Shown one piece after another: positions 44,988 to 53,325 of a stretch of DNA of 64,000 nucleotides. Origin of the DNA: an uncultured Monoglobus sp. (lineage in GTDB: Bacteria > Bacillota > Clostridia > Monoglobales > Monoglobaceae). The position numbers and the translations under genes were made by a program. Position 1 is the stretch's first letter; every line of letters begins with the position of its first letter. A model generated the notes under the pieces. That model searched no databases. It worked only from the letters and a program-made list of their open reading frames with translations, and was not told where the DNA came from. The stretch lies in assembly GCA_947628795.1 (NCBI GenBank), contig CANRBF010000005.1, positions 62,001 through 126,000 of the forward strand, written 5' to 3'.

Positions 44988-46403
44988 ATGGCAAAAATCA
45001 AGATAAGCCCCCTTGATAACGTGGAGGTAAATGTGGGCGGCGAGTACGACGGCCACAAGACCGCCATCCGCGACATCAAAAAGGGCGAGAATATTATAAA
45101 ATACGGTTATCCCATCGGCCACGCCTTGGAGGATATCAAGGCGGGCGAGCATGTGCATACCCATAATATCAAGACCAATCTGAGCGGCATACTCGAATAT
45201 AAGTATGAGCCGGTCGACTGCGCGGTCAAAAAGGCTGACGACAAGCTGACGTTTAACGGCTATGTCCGCGATGACGGAAGCGTCGGCATCCGCAATGAGA
45301 TCTGGATAGTAAACACGGTGGGCTGCATCAACAAGACCTCCGAGAAGTTGGCGAAGCTTGCCAACGAGAAGTACGCGGGCAGGACGGACGGCGTGTATAC
45401 CTTCGTTCACCCATTCGGCTGCTCACAGCTGGGCGACGACCAGAAAACAACCCAGGCAATTTTAAAGGGTCTGGTAAACCATCCCAACGCCGCGGGCGTG
45501 CTGGTTCTGGGTCTCGGCTGCGAGAACAACAATATCCCGGTATTCAAAGAGGTGCTTGGCGAGTACAATCCCGACAGAGTGAAGTTTATGTCCACTCAGG
45601 AATATGACGACGAGCTTGAGGAAGGCCTGAGGCTCATTGGCGAGCTGGTCGAGTACGCGCAGAAATTCGAGAGAACGCCCTGCGACATCTCAAAGCTGGT
45701 CGTCGGCTTAAAGTGCGGCGGCAGCGACGGATTCTCGGGTCTCACGGCCAATCCGCTGGTCGGACAGTTCTCCGATCTGCTCATCGCCCACGGCGGCAGC
45801 ACGATATTGACCGAGGTGCCCGAAATGTTCGGCGCCGAAACGCTGCTTATGAACAGGTGCCGCGACGAGGAGACGTTTAATAAGGTCGTTGACTTGATAA
45901 ACAATTTCAAAGAGTATTTCATGCGCCACAATCAGGTGGTTTACGAGAATCCTTCGCCCGGTAACAAAAAGGGCGGAATCACCACCCTTGAGGACAAGTC
46001 GCTTGGCTGCGTTCAAAAGAGCGGCACAGGCGAGGTCGTGGACGTTATACAGATCGGCGAGCATGTCAAGAAGCAAGGCCTCAACCTGCTGACGGGCCCA
46101 GGCAACGATATAGTGGCCGTGACCAATCTGACGGCCTCGGGCTGCCACATGGTCCTGTTCACAACGGGCCGCGGCACTCCGGTGGGCGCTCCGGTTCCCA
46201 CGATCAAGATATCGTCGAACTCGGGCTTGGCCGAGCGCAAGCCCCATTGGATCGACTTCAACGCGGGTCCCATCGTGGACGGCGCGGTTCTCACTCAGGA
46301 TCTGCTGAACTTTGTTATCGACATAGCAAACGGCAGGCAGACCAACAACGAGAAGAACGGCTACCGCGAGATCTCGATTTTCAAAGACGGAGTTGTGCTT
46401 TAA
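44988..46403 (+). CDS. uxaA: Altronate dehydratase
   Basis: 471 residues, full-length. A SAF-type N-terminal domain (about 1-75) is followed by the catalytic part with GYVRDDGSVGIRNEIW, HPFGCSQLGDD, GLGCENNN and LKCGGSDGFSG; the Cys residues fit the iron-dependent UxaA/GarD family. It removes water from altronate to give 2-keto-3-deoxygluconate, the substrate of the kinase encoded at 28487. Last gene of the operon, followed by a repeat element. Confidence 0.94.
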   Translation: MAKIKISPLDNVEVNVGGEYDGHKTAIRDIKKGENIIKYGYPIGHALEDIKAGEHVHTHNIKTNLSGILEYKYEPVDCAVKKADDKLTFNGYVRDDGSVGIRNEIWIVNTVGCINKTSEKLAKLANEKYAGRTDGVYTFVHPFGCSQLGDDQKTTQAILKGLVNHPNAAGVLVLGLGCENNNIPVFKEVLGEYNPDRVKFMSTQEYDDELEEGLRLIGELVEYAQKFERTPCDISKLVVGLKCGGSDGFSGLTANPLVGQFSDLLIAHGGSTILTEVPEMFGAETLLMNRCRDEETFNKVVDLINNFKEYFMRHNQVVYENPSPGNKKGGITTLEDKSLGCVQKSGTGEVVDVIQIGEHVKKQGLNLLTGPGNDIVAVTNLTASGCHMVLFTTGRGTPVGAPVPTIKISSNSGLAERKPHWIDFNAGPIVDGAVLTQDLLNFVIDIANGRQTNNEKNGYREISIFKDGVVL

Positions 46404-46409
46404 AAACAA

Positions 46410-46602
46410 GGCTGCCTCGCCCCTTGGGGAGAGGTGGCAGGCGAAGCCTGACGGAGAGGGGTAGAGATTAGGGACTAGGGACTAGGGCGGAATTCATCGA
46501 CATATTCCGCGCTACACGCCTAGTACCTAGAATCTATTACCTAGTTTCTACATTAACCCCTCTCAGTCTGCTTCGCAGACAGCTCCCCCAAAGGGGGAGC
46601 CT
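46410..46602. repeat. Composite palindromic element (hairpin repeats around a heptad palindrome)
   Basis: Copy F of the hairpin repeat (46414-46462, GCCTCGCCCCTTGGGGAG, then a GGCAGGC/GCCTGAC hairpin) leads into heptads (GATTAGG, GACTAGG, GACTAGG), a GCGGAAT/ATTCCGC core hairpin (46487-46510), inverted heptads (46519-46552) and the inverted copy G (46554-46602, GTCTGC/GCAGAC hairpin). The whole 190 bp is a nested inverted repeat between uxaA and the GH43 gene. Confidence 0.7.
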
Positions 46603-46623
46603 ATTTAATACAAGGAGGACATT

Positions 46624-48177
46624 ATGAACAGAGTTGAAGGAAAATGGATAGCGGACTTAGGCGACGGCACTTTTAAAAATCCGATATTGTACGCCGATTA
46701 TTCCGATCCCGACGTGATAAGAGTCGGAGATGATTTCTACATGACCGCGTCCAGCTTTACATACGTTCCCGGTCTGCCGATACTTCATTCGAAGGACCTT
46801 ATCAACTGGGAGATCATCAACCACGCGGTCAAAAAGCTGCCCGACCGCTACAACAAGCCGGTCCACGGCTGCGGCGTGTGGGCGCCAGCGATCCGTTATC
46901 ACGAGGGCAAGTTCTATATCTACTACGGCGACCCGGATTTGGGTATTTTTATGACCTGCACCGACGATCCCTACGGCGAGTGGTCCGACTTGGTTCTTGT
47001 CAAAGAGGCGGTCGGAATTATTGACACCTGCCCCCTGTGGGATGACGACGGCAAAGCCTACATCGTTCACGGCTATGCCAATAGCCGCTGCGGCATCAAA
47101 AGCCATCTGGCGGTCTGCGAAATGTCGTGGGACGGCACCAAGGTGATCGGCGAGGATAAGATAATATTCTGCGGCACGATCAGCCAGCCCGTTATCGAAG
47201 GCCCCAAGTTCTATAAGCGCGACGGCATGTACTATGTGCTGTCTCCGGCAGGCGGAGTTCCCACCGGCTGGCAGGTGGCGCTGCGCAGCGAGAATGTCTA
47301 CGGCCCTTATGAGGACCATATCGTTATGCGTCAAGGCCTGACCGATATAAACGGCCCGCACCAGGGCGGACTGGTGGAGCTCGAAAACGGCGAGAACTGG
47401 TTCATGCACTTCCAGGATCTGGAGGTGATCGGCAGGATCATTCATCTCCAGCCCGTCAAGTGGATAGACGGCTGGCCGGTCATGGGCGAGAGGATCGACA
47501 GCGGTCTTTGCGGCCAGCCCGTGAAGCGCAGCAAAAAGCCCGACGTGGGCAAGACCTACCCGATCAGCACGATCCCCACATCCGATGATTTTAAGGGCGG
47601 CAAGCTCGGCCTTCAGTGGCAGTGGCAGTGCAACCCGCATGAGGAGTGGTACTCGCTTGAAAACAGCGGCAAGCTGAGGCTGTACAGCGAGGATTTAAAG
47701 ACCGAGAGCGACAGATACCTCTGGAACGTGCCCAATCTGCTGACTCAGATGTGGCAGGCGCCGACGATGGTCGTGACGACCAAGGTCTCTCTGCCCAAAG
47801 GCGTCGGTAAAAACAAGGCGGTTCTGGGCGTGATTGGCCATAAGTACGGCTATGTGGCGCTGACCGACGAGGGAACGATAGAGTTCCGCACGGGCAGCTC
47901 AAGGTCACTCAGTGAATATGATTTCGATGTGCGCGAGAATATAGTGGTCGACAAGTGTGTCGGAACCACCGAGGCGTATCTGAGATGCGAGATCATATCC
48001 CGCACCAACAGCAAGGAGGCAAAGGGACGCGTGTCCTACAGTATTGACGGAAACGACTTCATAACCCTCGGCGAGTTTGACATAGCCCAGGGCAGATGGG
48101 TCGGAGCCAAGACCTGCATTGCCTGCGTCGGAGAAAAAGGCGGCTACGCCGACTTTGAGGACTTTTTGGTAGTATAA
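46624..48177 (+). CDS. GH43-family glycoside hydrolase, cytoplasmic
   Basis: 517 residues. The five-bladed propeller has NPILYADYSDPDVIRVGDD (base Asp), IDTCPLWDDDG (pKa Asp) and VIEGPKFYKRDG (acid Glu). A C-terminal beta-sandwich (about 320-517) with GKLRLYSED follows, as in GH43 enzymes acting on xylosides or arabinofuranosides. No signal peptide. It probably strips arabinose or xylose side chains from imported pectin fragments; the exact sugar is unknown. AAGGAGG lies before the ATG; separated from uxaA by the composite repeat. Confidence 0.9.
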   Translation: MNRVEGKWIADLGDGTFKNPILYADYSDPDVIRVGDDFYMTASSFTYVPGLPILHSKDLINWEIINHAVKKLPDRYNKPVHGCGVWAPAIRYHEGKFYIYYGDPDLGIFMTCTDDPYGEWSDLVLVKEAVGIIDTCPLWDDDGKAYIVHGYANSRCGIKSHLAVCEMSWDGTKVIGEDKIIFCGTISQPVIEGPKFYKRDGMYYVLSPAGGVPTGWQVALRSENVYGPYEDHIVMRQGLTDINGPHQGGLVELENGENWFMHFQDLEVIGRIIHLQPVKWIDGWPVMGERIDSGLCGQPVKRSKKPDVGKTYPISTIPTSDDFKGGKLGLQWQWQCNPHEEWYSLENSGKLRLYSEDLKTESDRYLWNVPNLLTQMWQAPTMVVTTKVSLPKGVGKNKAVLGVIGHKYGYVALTDEGTIEFRTGSSRSLSEYDFDVRENIVVDKCVGTTEAYLRCEIISRTNSKEAKGRVSYSIDGNDFITLGEFDIAQGRWVGAKTCIACVGEKGGYADFEDFLVV

Positions 48178-48185
48178 TAATTTTA

Positions 48186-48222
48186 GGACTTTCACGGAGC
48201 CTTTTCGTGAAAGTCCTTTTAT
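48186..48222 (+). terminator. Terminator of the GH43 gene
   Basis: GGACTTTCACG/CGTGAAAGTCC stem followed by TTTTAT. Confidence 0.88.
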
Positions 48223-48264
48223 ATATAAAAAATTATTTTTGAGCTGAAAAAATCTTGAAAGCTG

Positions 48265-48301
48265 TTGACAAAACAGGATTTCTGTAATACAATGTAATAC
48301 A
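48265..48301 (+). promoter_or_regulatory. Promoter with double operator of the RelB/RelE operon
   Basis: TTGACA (48265-48270), 17-base spacer, TACAAT (48288-48293). Two copies of TGTAATACA (48283-48291 and 48293-48301), each a TGTA/TACA palindrome, lie 10 bp apart over the -10 box, as expected for two ribbon-helix-helix dimers on one DNA face. Confidence 0.75.
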
Positions 48302-48317
48302 GAAAGGAGCGGTATAT

Positions 48318-48539
48318 ATGACGATTTCACTAAGATTAAATGATGAGGATGCCGTTTTGATAAAAAAATACGCCGAGCTCAACAAGATGTCCGTGTCGGA
48401 GCTTATCAGACAGTCGGTCATGGAGCGCATTGAAAATGAATACGATCTGGAAGCGTTCGCCTCCGCGATGAGCGAGTATAAGAATAATCCCGTCACTTAT
48501 TCGCTTGACGAGGTAGAAAAGGAACTCGGGCTGAGATGA
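48318..48539 (+). CDS. Ribbon-helix-helix antitoxin, RelB-like
   Basis: 73 residues. MTISLRLNDEDAVLIKKYAE and MSVSELIRQSVMERI form a ribbon-helix-helix; the C-terminal part (ASAMSEYKNNPVTYSLDEVE) would cover the toxin. The stop codon overlaps the toxin start (ATGA). AAAGGAG lies before the ATG. Autoregulation through the TGTAATACA pair is likely. Confidence 0.88.
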   Translation: MTISLRLNDEDAVLIKKYAELNKMSVSELIRQSVMERIENEYDLEAFASAMSEYKNNPVTYSLDEVEKELGLR

Positions 48540-48787
48540 GTTACAAGGTTGAATTCACGGAGCGGGCGCTTAAGGACATTAAAAAATCAGACCGCCACAC
48601 CGCAGCGCTGATTCTGGGGTGGATAAGGAAAAATCTTGAAAACTGCGAAAATCCGCGAATACACGGAAAGGCTCTGACCGCGGACAGAAGCGGAGAGTGG
48701 CGGTACCGCGTTGGTGATTATCGCATACTCGCAAAAATATTTGATAAAAAAATTACAATTTTGGTATTAAACGTCGGGCATAGATGA
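48536..48787 (+). CDS. RelE-family toxin
   Basis: 83 residues. YKVEFTERALKDIKKSDRH, GKALTADRSGEWRYRVGDYRI and the ending ILVLNVGHR match RelE mRNA interferases that cut mRNA in the ribosomal A site; the basic residues of the active surface are present. Overlaps the antitoxin by 4 bases. The C-terminal Tyr of many RelE proteins is not seen. Confidence 0.88.
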   Translation: MSYKVEFTERALKDIKKSDRHTAALILGWIRKNLENCENPRIHGKALTADRSGEWRYRVGDYRILAKIFDKKITILVLNVGHR

Positions 48788-48800
48788 GAGGTATACCAAC

Positions 48801-48889
48801 GTAGTGATTAGATATTAGCGAATAGCGAATAGGCCTGACACCCTGTAGAGGCGGATATTATCCGCACGCTCTAATCACTAATTACTACT
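48801..48889. repeat. Heptad-palindrome element, complete copy
   Basis: AACGTAG, heptads (ATATTAGC, GAATAGC, GAATAGG), a GCGGATA/TATCCGC core hairpin and inverted units (CTAATCACTAATTACTAC). Lies downstream of the RelE toxin. Confidence 0.65.
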
Positions 48890-49049
48890 TTGATGTCTGC
48901 GGTGAAAAGCATATTTCCTATGAATTGAAAACGACGGATGGAGTCGTATGAACATGCTGAAAGAATTACCGCGCGTCCTCAAAAATGATAATAAAATTTA
49001 ATCTTGTTTTTGAATATGTTATTTATAACAAAATATAAGGGGTGAGATC

Positions 49050-49811
49050 ATGGCGCGAAAGTTTTATATTCTTGATTTGCTGCCGGTTGCGTTTGCGCTG
49101 CTGCTTGCCGTTATGGTAAGCCTTGAAAGTGAATATGCGTACGAAAATATTGGCATTTGTATCTTTATTAGCGGAATTTTAGCGCCGTTTTTTCTTCTTT
49201 TGGTCGGATATAAGTATTTCACGTTTGATAAGCGCGCCTGCGCTTTAAGAATAATATTGACTTTTGTGTCTGTGATCCTTATGTTGGCGGTCGAGTTTGC
49301 GTCGTATATAATAAAATATAATCTCTTCGCTGAAAATTATCGGAATATTTTGCCAGAGTGTTTACCTTGCTTGATCGCGGCGTATTATTCCGCGGCTATA
49401 CTGGTTTTCGGCTGGCTCGGGATCGTGCTGCTCAAAAATATGCCCGGCGAATTCAACAAACATCTGTATATTCCATGGTGTGTGATCCCTTGCGCGCTGA
49501 CGTTTATTATGCCGTTTTTTATACATTCGGGCGGCGCGGCGCAGATAGCTTTCTTTGTATATGCGGCGGTGGCGGTGCCTGTTTTTGTAACAATATTTCA
49601 CATAAATTTTTATGTCAAAAGTCTAAAGTATAACATATTGTCTCTGTTGCTGATATTGGTGAACTCTTTGGCCGGTTTGGTTTTTACAGCATTAGACAGT
49701 ATAATAATTCAGAATTGCTTTCCGCCGTATTTCCCGGCGGCCGTGGCGGTTTCTTTTATAACGCCGCTTGTGTTATGGCCGGTTGTTTGTGTTTACAAAA
49801 CTTTAAAATAA
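49050..49811 (+). CDS. Integral membrane protein of unknown function
   Basis: 253 residues, nearly all hydrophobic, with seven or eight predicted helices and short charged loops. AAGGGGTGAG precedes the ATG. I do not recognise a family and see no catalytic motif. It is more AT-rich than the genes around it and stands alone between the RelBE element and the patatin gene. Confidence 0.75.
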   Translation: MARKFYILDLLPVAFALLLAVMVSLESEYAYENIGICIFISGILAPFFLLLVGYKYFTFDKRACALRIILTFVSVILMLAVEFASYIIKYNLFAENYRNILPECLPCLIAAYYSAAILVFGWLGIVLLKNMPGEFNKHLYIPWCVIPCALTFIMPFFIHSGGAAQIAFFVYAAVAVPVFVTIFHINFYVKSLKYNILSLLLILVNSLAGLVFTALDSIIIQNCFPPYFPAAVAVSFITPLVLWPVVCVYKTLK

Positions 49812-49818
49812 AAATCTG

Positions 49819-49847
49819 TTGCCATTTTTTATCAAATATGTTATTCT
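49819..49847 (+). promoter_or_regulatory. Promoter of the patatin-like gene
   Basis: TTGCCA (49819-49824), 17 bases, TATTCT (49842-49847) with an extended -10 TG. Confidence 0.6.
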
Positions 49848-49885
49848 ATATATGTTAGTCTTAAAATCAAGAAAAGAGGAATAAT

Positions 49886-50737
49886 ATGCAGGGCTTGGTT
49901 CTGGAGGGCGGAACGTTCCGTCCGATATTTTCGTGCGGCGTTATGGACGCGCTGCTTGAGATGGATATCCACTTCCCTTATGTTATCGGAGTGTCGGCGG
50001 GGATCGCGGACGGCGTTTCATACGTCTCAAGGCAGAAAGGACGCAATCTTGAGATAATAACCAATTACCGCCATGACAAGCGGTACATCGGAATGAGAAA
50101 TTTCCTGAAGGAGCGCAGCATGTTCGGGCTTGAATTTATATATGAAACGGTGCCCAACGAGCTGATACCCTTTGACTATGACACATATTATAACAGCCCG
50201 GGCGTCGTCAAGGCGGGCGTGACCGACGCGGAACTCGGCAGGCCGTTTTATCTTGACGCCAAGAACCCCGAGACAAACTGCGAGCTTTTAAAAGCGACCT
50301 GCGCGCTGCCTCTGGCGTTTCCGCCGATCAAGGTCGAGGGCAGGGAGTATTTCGACGGCGGCATCTGCGACCCGATACCCGCGCGGCAGGCGGAGAAGGA
50401 CGGCTGCGACAAGCTGCTTATCGTTTTAACGCGGCCCGCGAGCTACCGCAAAACGCCTTCGGGCGCCAATAAATTCGCGGCCAAGGTCTACCGCAAAAAA
50501 TACCCGAATCTTATCGAGCCGCTGCTGACGAGGCACGACGTCTACAACAGGCAGCTGGAGTACTGCGCGTTTCTTGAAAAGCAGGGCAGAGCGGTTATCC
50601 TGCGCCCGAGCGAGGAGGCTCAGATCGACTCCTTTGAAAAGGATATAGACAGAATAAAGGGAGTTTATGAGTACGGTTATACACTGGCTTTTGAAAATGA
50701 GGATAGGATCCGAAATTTATTTGCTGAGAAGGGATAA
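49886..50737 (+). CDS. Patatin-like phospholipase
   Basis: 283 residues, RssA/YjjU-like. LVLEGGTFRPIFSCGVMDAL contains the oxyanion loop, GVSAG the nucleophile Ser37, and YFDGGICDPIP the catalytic Asp157. It lacks a signal peptide and should be a cytoplasmic lipid acyl hydrolase; substrate unknown. The AEC transporter starts 2 bp after the stop codon, so the two are co-translated. Confidence 0.9.
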   Translation: MQGLVLEGGTFRPIFSCGVMDALLEMDIHFPYVIGVSAGIADGVSYVSRQKGRNLEIITNYRHDKRYIGMRNFLKERSMFGLEFIYETVPNELIPFDYDTYYNSPGVVKAGVTDAELGRPFYLDAKNPETNCELLKATCALPLAFPPIKVEGREYFDGGICDPIPARQAEKDGCDKLLIVLTRPASYRKTPSGANKFAAKVYRKKYPNLIEPLLTRHDVYNRQLEYCAFLEKQGRAVILRPSEEAQIDSFEKDIDRIKGVYEYGYTLAFENEDRIRNLFAEKG

Positions 50738-50739
50738 AA

Positions 50740-51657
50740 TTGACCGAAAATATATTGATAGTCGGCACGCAGGTCATTATACTGTTTGTTCTGATCGCGG
50801 TGGGCTTCGGCTGCGCCAAGGCTAAACTGCTGAGCGACGGCGCGGTCAAGAGCATAATCGACTTCATGCTGTACATAGTGACGCCGTGCGTTATAGTCCA
50901 TTCGTATCAGAGGGACTTTGACCCCGCCATGCTTAAAGGGCTGGGGATAACATTCGCCGCCTCGCTGCTGTCCCACGCCGCGACGATAGTTATCGCGCAT
51001 TTGTTTATTCATGATAAGGACAAGAGGCGCGAGAACGTGCTGCGCTTTGGCGCGGTGTTCTCAAACTGCGGCTACATGTCGCTGCCGCTCCAGAACGCGC
51101 TGCTGGGCGCCGACGGAGTTTTCTTCGGCGCGACCTATATCGCGGTGTTCAACATTGTTATGTGGACATACGGCGTGTTCCTGATGGATGGCGGCGTCAA
51201 GAGCATCTCGCTCAAAAAAGCCTTTATAAATCCCGGCATCATCGGCACGGTGGCGGGTCTGCTGGTGTTTGTGCTCTCGCTCAAGCTGCCTCAGGTGATC
51301 TCGGAGCCGATAGGCTACTTGGCGGCGCTCAACACGCCCCTTCCGATGGTAGTCATAGGTTATCATTTGGCGTCGGCCAAGTTTAATATAAAGGGCGCGG
51401 GCACATACGCTGCCATGTTTGTGCGGCTGATAATATCGCCGCTTATAATGCTGGGCGGTCTGTATCTTTGCGGGATACGCGGCACGATCTTGGTGGCGTG
51501 CGTTATCGCGGCGTCGGCGCCCTGCGCGGCGGCGACGACCATGTTCGCCGAAAAGTTCGGCGGCGACACCACGCTTTCGGCGGCCTGCGTGTCGATAACA
51601 ACGCTGCTGTCGGTAATAACCATGCCATTGATAGTGGCGTTGGCAACCGTAATTTAG
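50740..51657 (+). CDS. AEC-family (auxin efflux carrier-like) transporter
   Basis: 305 residues with ten membrane helices. It opens ILIVGTQVIILFVLIAVGFG, and the segments FSNCGYMSLPLQNA and CAAATTMFAEKFGGD are typical of AEC proteins, which move organic anions such as malate. Translation starts at a TTG 2 bp after the patatin gene with AGAAGGGA before it. Confidence 0.88.
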   Translation: MTENILIVGTQVIILFVLIAVGFGCAKAKLLSDGAVKSIIDFMLYIVTPCVIVHSYQRDFDPAMLKGLGITFAASLLSHAATIVIAHLFIHDKDKRRENVLRFGAVFSNCGYMSLPLQNALLGADGVFFGATYIAVFNIVMWTYGVFLMDGGVKSISLKKAFINPGIIGTVAGLLVFVLSLKLPQVISEPIGYLAALNTPLPMVVIGYHLASAKFNIKGAGTYAAMFVRLIISPLIMLGGLYLCGIRGTILVACVIAASAPCAAATTMFAEKFGGDTTLSAACVSITTLLSVITMPLIVALATVI

Positions 51658-51771
51658 AAAGAAAAACGGGTGGCAGGCGGGACGCCGGGGTCGTCGTCCC
51701 CTACGACCATAGTGTGTAAAATGCTGTTGGGGCGAGTACAATACCATAAAAATAAAAAAGGAGGAGCAGCA

Positions 51772-52437
51772 ATGCTTAGCGAATCAAAAAAACAATTTAT
51801 CGAGTTCATGATCGAGTCCGACGTGCTGCGTTTCGGCGACTTTGTGACAAAGAGCGGACGCAATACGCCCTACTTTGTAAACACCGGAAACTACAGAACG
51901 GGAAAGCAGATAGCCGCGCTCTCGAAGTTCTACGCGGCGCTTATCAAAGAAAAGTGCGGTGATGATTTTGACTGCATGTTCGGCCCCGCCTACAAGGGAA
52001 TACCTCTGGCGGCGTCGACGGCGGCCACGCTCTATAATGAGTACGGGATCGACAAGCCGTACTTCTTCAACCGCAAGGAGGAGAAGGACCACGGCGAGGG
52101 CGGCTCGCTGGTGGGCTACAAGCCCAAGGACGGCGACCGCGTCATAATCATTGAGGATGTTATCACCGCGGGAACCGCCATTCGCGAGACAATTCCGATC
52201 CTGACCGGAGCGGCAAAGGTGACCGTGCCCCACATGTTTATTTCGGTCAACCGCTGCGAGGTGGGGCAAACCCCCGGAAAAACCGCGATCATGGAAGTTA
52301 TGGAAGATTTCGGGATCAATGTCCACGCGATAGTCACAGTCCGCGACATACACGAATATTTAAAGCAGAGCGGCGCCGACGCCTCGATGCTTGAGCGCAT
52401 GGAGCAATATATGGACAAGTACTGCGTGACAGTGTGA
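51772..52437 (+). CDS. pyrE: Orotate phosphoribosyltransferase
   Basis: 221 residues from ATG 51772, which has AAGGAGGAG 8 bases upstream. FVTKSGRNTPYFVNTGNY binds orotate, FGPAYKGIPLA the flexible region, and VIIIEDVITAGTAIRE is the PRPP loop. It makes OMP in pyrimidine synthesis. It stands apart from other pyr genes. The short gap before it (51658-51771) has a fragment of GGGG/CCCC-type repeat but no gene. Confidence 0.94.
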   Translation: MLSESKKQFIEFMIESDVLRFGDFVTKSGRNTPYFVNTGNYRTGKQIAALSKFYAALIKEKCGDDFDCMFGPAYKGIPLAASTAATLYNEYGIDKPYFFNRKEEKDHGEGGSLVGYKPKDGDRVIIIEDVITAGTAIRETIPILTGAAKVTVPHMFISVNRCEVGQTPGKTAIMEVMEDFGINVHAIVTVRDIHEYLKQSGADASMLERMEQYMDKYCVTV

Positions 52438-52459
52438 AGCGGTAAGTTTGCAATTTATA

Positions 52460-52490
52460 TCGGGCTCCCTTTCTGTATGAGGGAGCCCGA
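52460..52490. terminator. Bidirectional hairpin after pyrE
   Basis: TCGGGCTCCCT/AGGGAGCCCGA, 11 bp, between pyrE and the convergent lipoprotein gene; the T-run is weak on both sides. Confidence 0.6.
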
Positions 52491-52501
52491 ATTCTGCGTA
52501 T

Positions 52502-53305
52502 TTAATCGTCTATCGCGATAAACACGTCGGCGCGGTCAAAGTCATCGTAGCAGACAGAGGGCAGCGTAATGTTCTCGCCCTTTTTCAGATCGGGCAGATT
52601 GTTTGAATCAAAGCCGACCATGCTGTTGCCGTCAAAGAAGATCACCAGATATTTAAGATCATCGGCATCGCTGCCGCTGTTGTTGGTGAGAGTCAGATTA
52701 ACGCCGCCCTGCGCCCGCGCCGCTCTCGCGCCTATATCGCTGATATGCGTGCCGCGCAGCGAGCTCTCCTTATAATTAACGGTGCGCACGATGGTCTCGG
52801 TGGCCGAATCCAATTCAAATCCGACATAGCTGCGTTGGCCGCTTTCCAGATTTTTTAGGGTCTTGCTGTCCTTGCCGAGATTTTTATCATTCGAGTCTTT
52901 GCACTCGATCGATATGTCCGCGTCAACGTCATAGTCCGAATCGTTGTCAAATACAAAAAACGCGAACTTTTTGCCGTCGTCGTCAAGGTAATCATACTCG
53001 TCGACATCAATGTTCTCGCCCACGGTATCGGAGTCGAATTTCGCTTTGCTGTCATTGTCATCGTCGGAGTTTTTGTCATCGCGCTCGGGCGGATCTGTGG
53101 GTTTGGGAGTAGCCTTTGAGGTTTTACTTGATTTCGACGACGAGCTGTCCGGAATATCGGAGCCGTACATTTCCTCAAGAGCCGCTACCCGCTCCTTAAG
53201 GCTGTTGAATTCCGATTCCGAAACTCCGCAGCCGCTGAGCGCCGCCGCTGCCACGGCCGCCGCCATCACGAGAGCGGCGGTCTTAAAAATAAATTTTAAT
53301 TTCAT
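52502..53305 (-). CDS. Lipoprotein with acidic linker, unknown function
   Basis: 267 residues from the ATG at 53305, which has GGAGG about 7 bases before it. Signal peptide with lipobox ALSGC (Cys26). A short coiled-coil segment (FNSLKERVAALEEM), a Ser/Lys/Pro/Asp low-complexity linker (about 45-85) and a beta-rich domain (about 95-267; FAFFVFDNDSDYDVD, VNLTLTNNSGSDADDLKYL) resembling FxLYD-type immunoglobulin-like domains. No enzyme motif. Follows the nitroreductase by 20 bp on the same strand, so it is probably co-transcribed. Confidence 0.8.
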   Translation of the reverse strand: MKLKFIFKTAALVMAAAVAAAALSGCGVSESEFNSLKERVAALEEMYGSDIPDSSSSKSSKTSKATPKPTDPPERDDKNSDDDNDSKAKFDSDTVGENIDVDEYDYLDDDGKKFAFFVFDNDSDYDVDADISIECKDSNDKNLGKDSKTLKNLESGQRSYVGFELDSATETIVRTVNYKESSLRGTHISDIGARAARAQGGVNLTLTNNSGSDADDLKYLVIFFDGNSMVGFDSNNLPDLKKGENITLPSVCYDDFDRADVFIAIDD

Positions 53306-53325
53306 AACATAACCTCCATCGGATT

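Noticed and set aside
48880-49003. Short coding remnants before the membrane protein (for example 17 codons from 48948)
   Set aside because: Too short, no ribosome site, no recognisable family; could be a vestige but cannot be supported.
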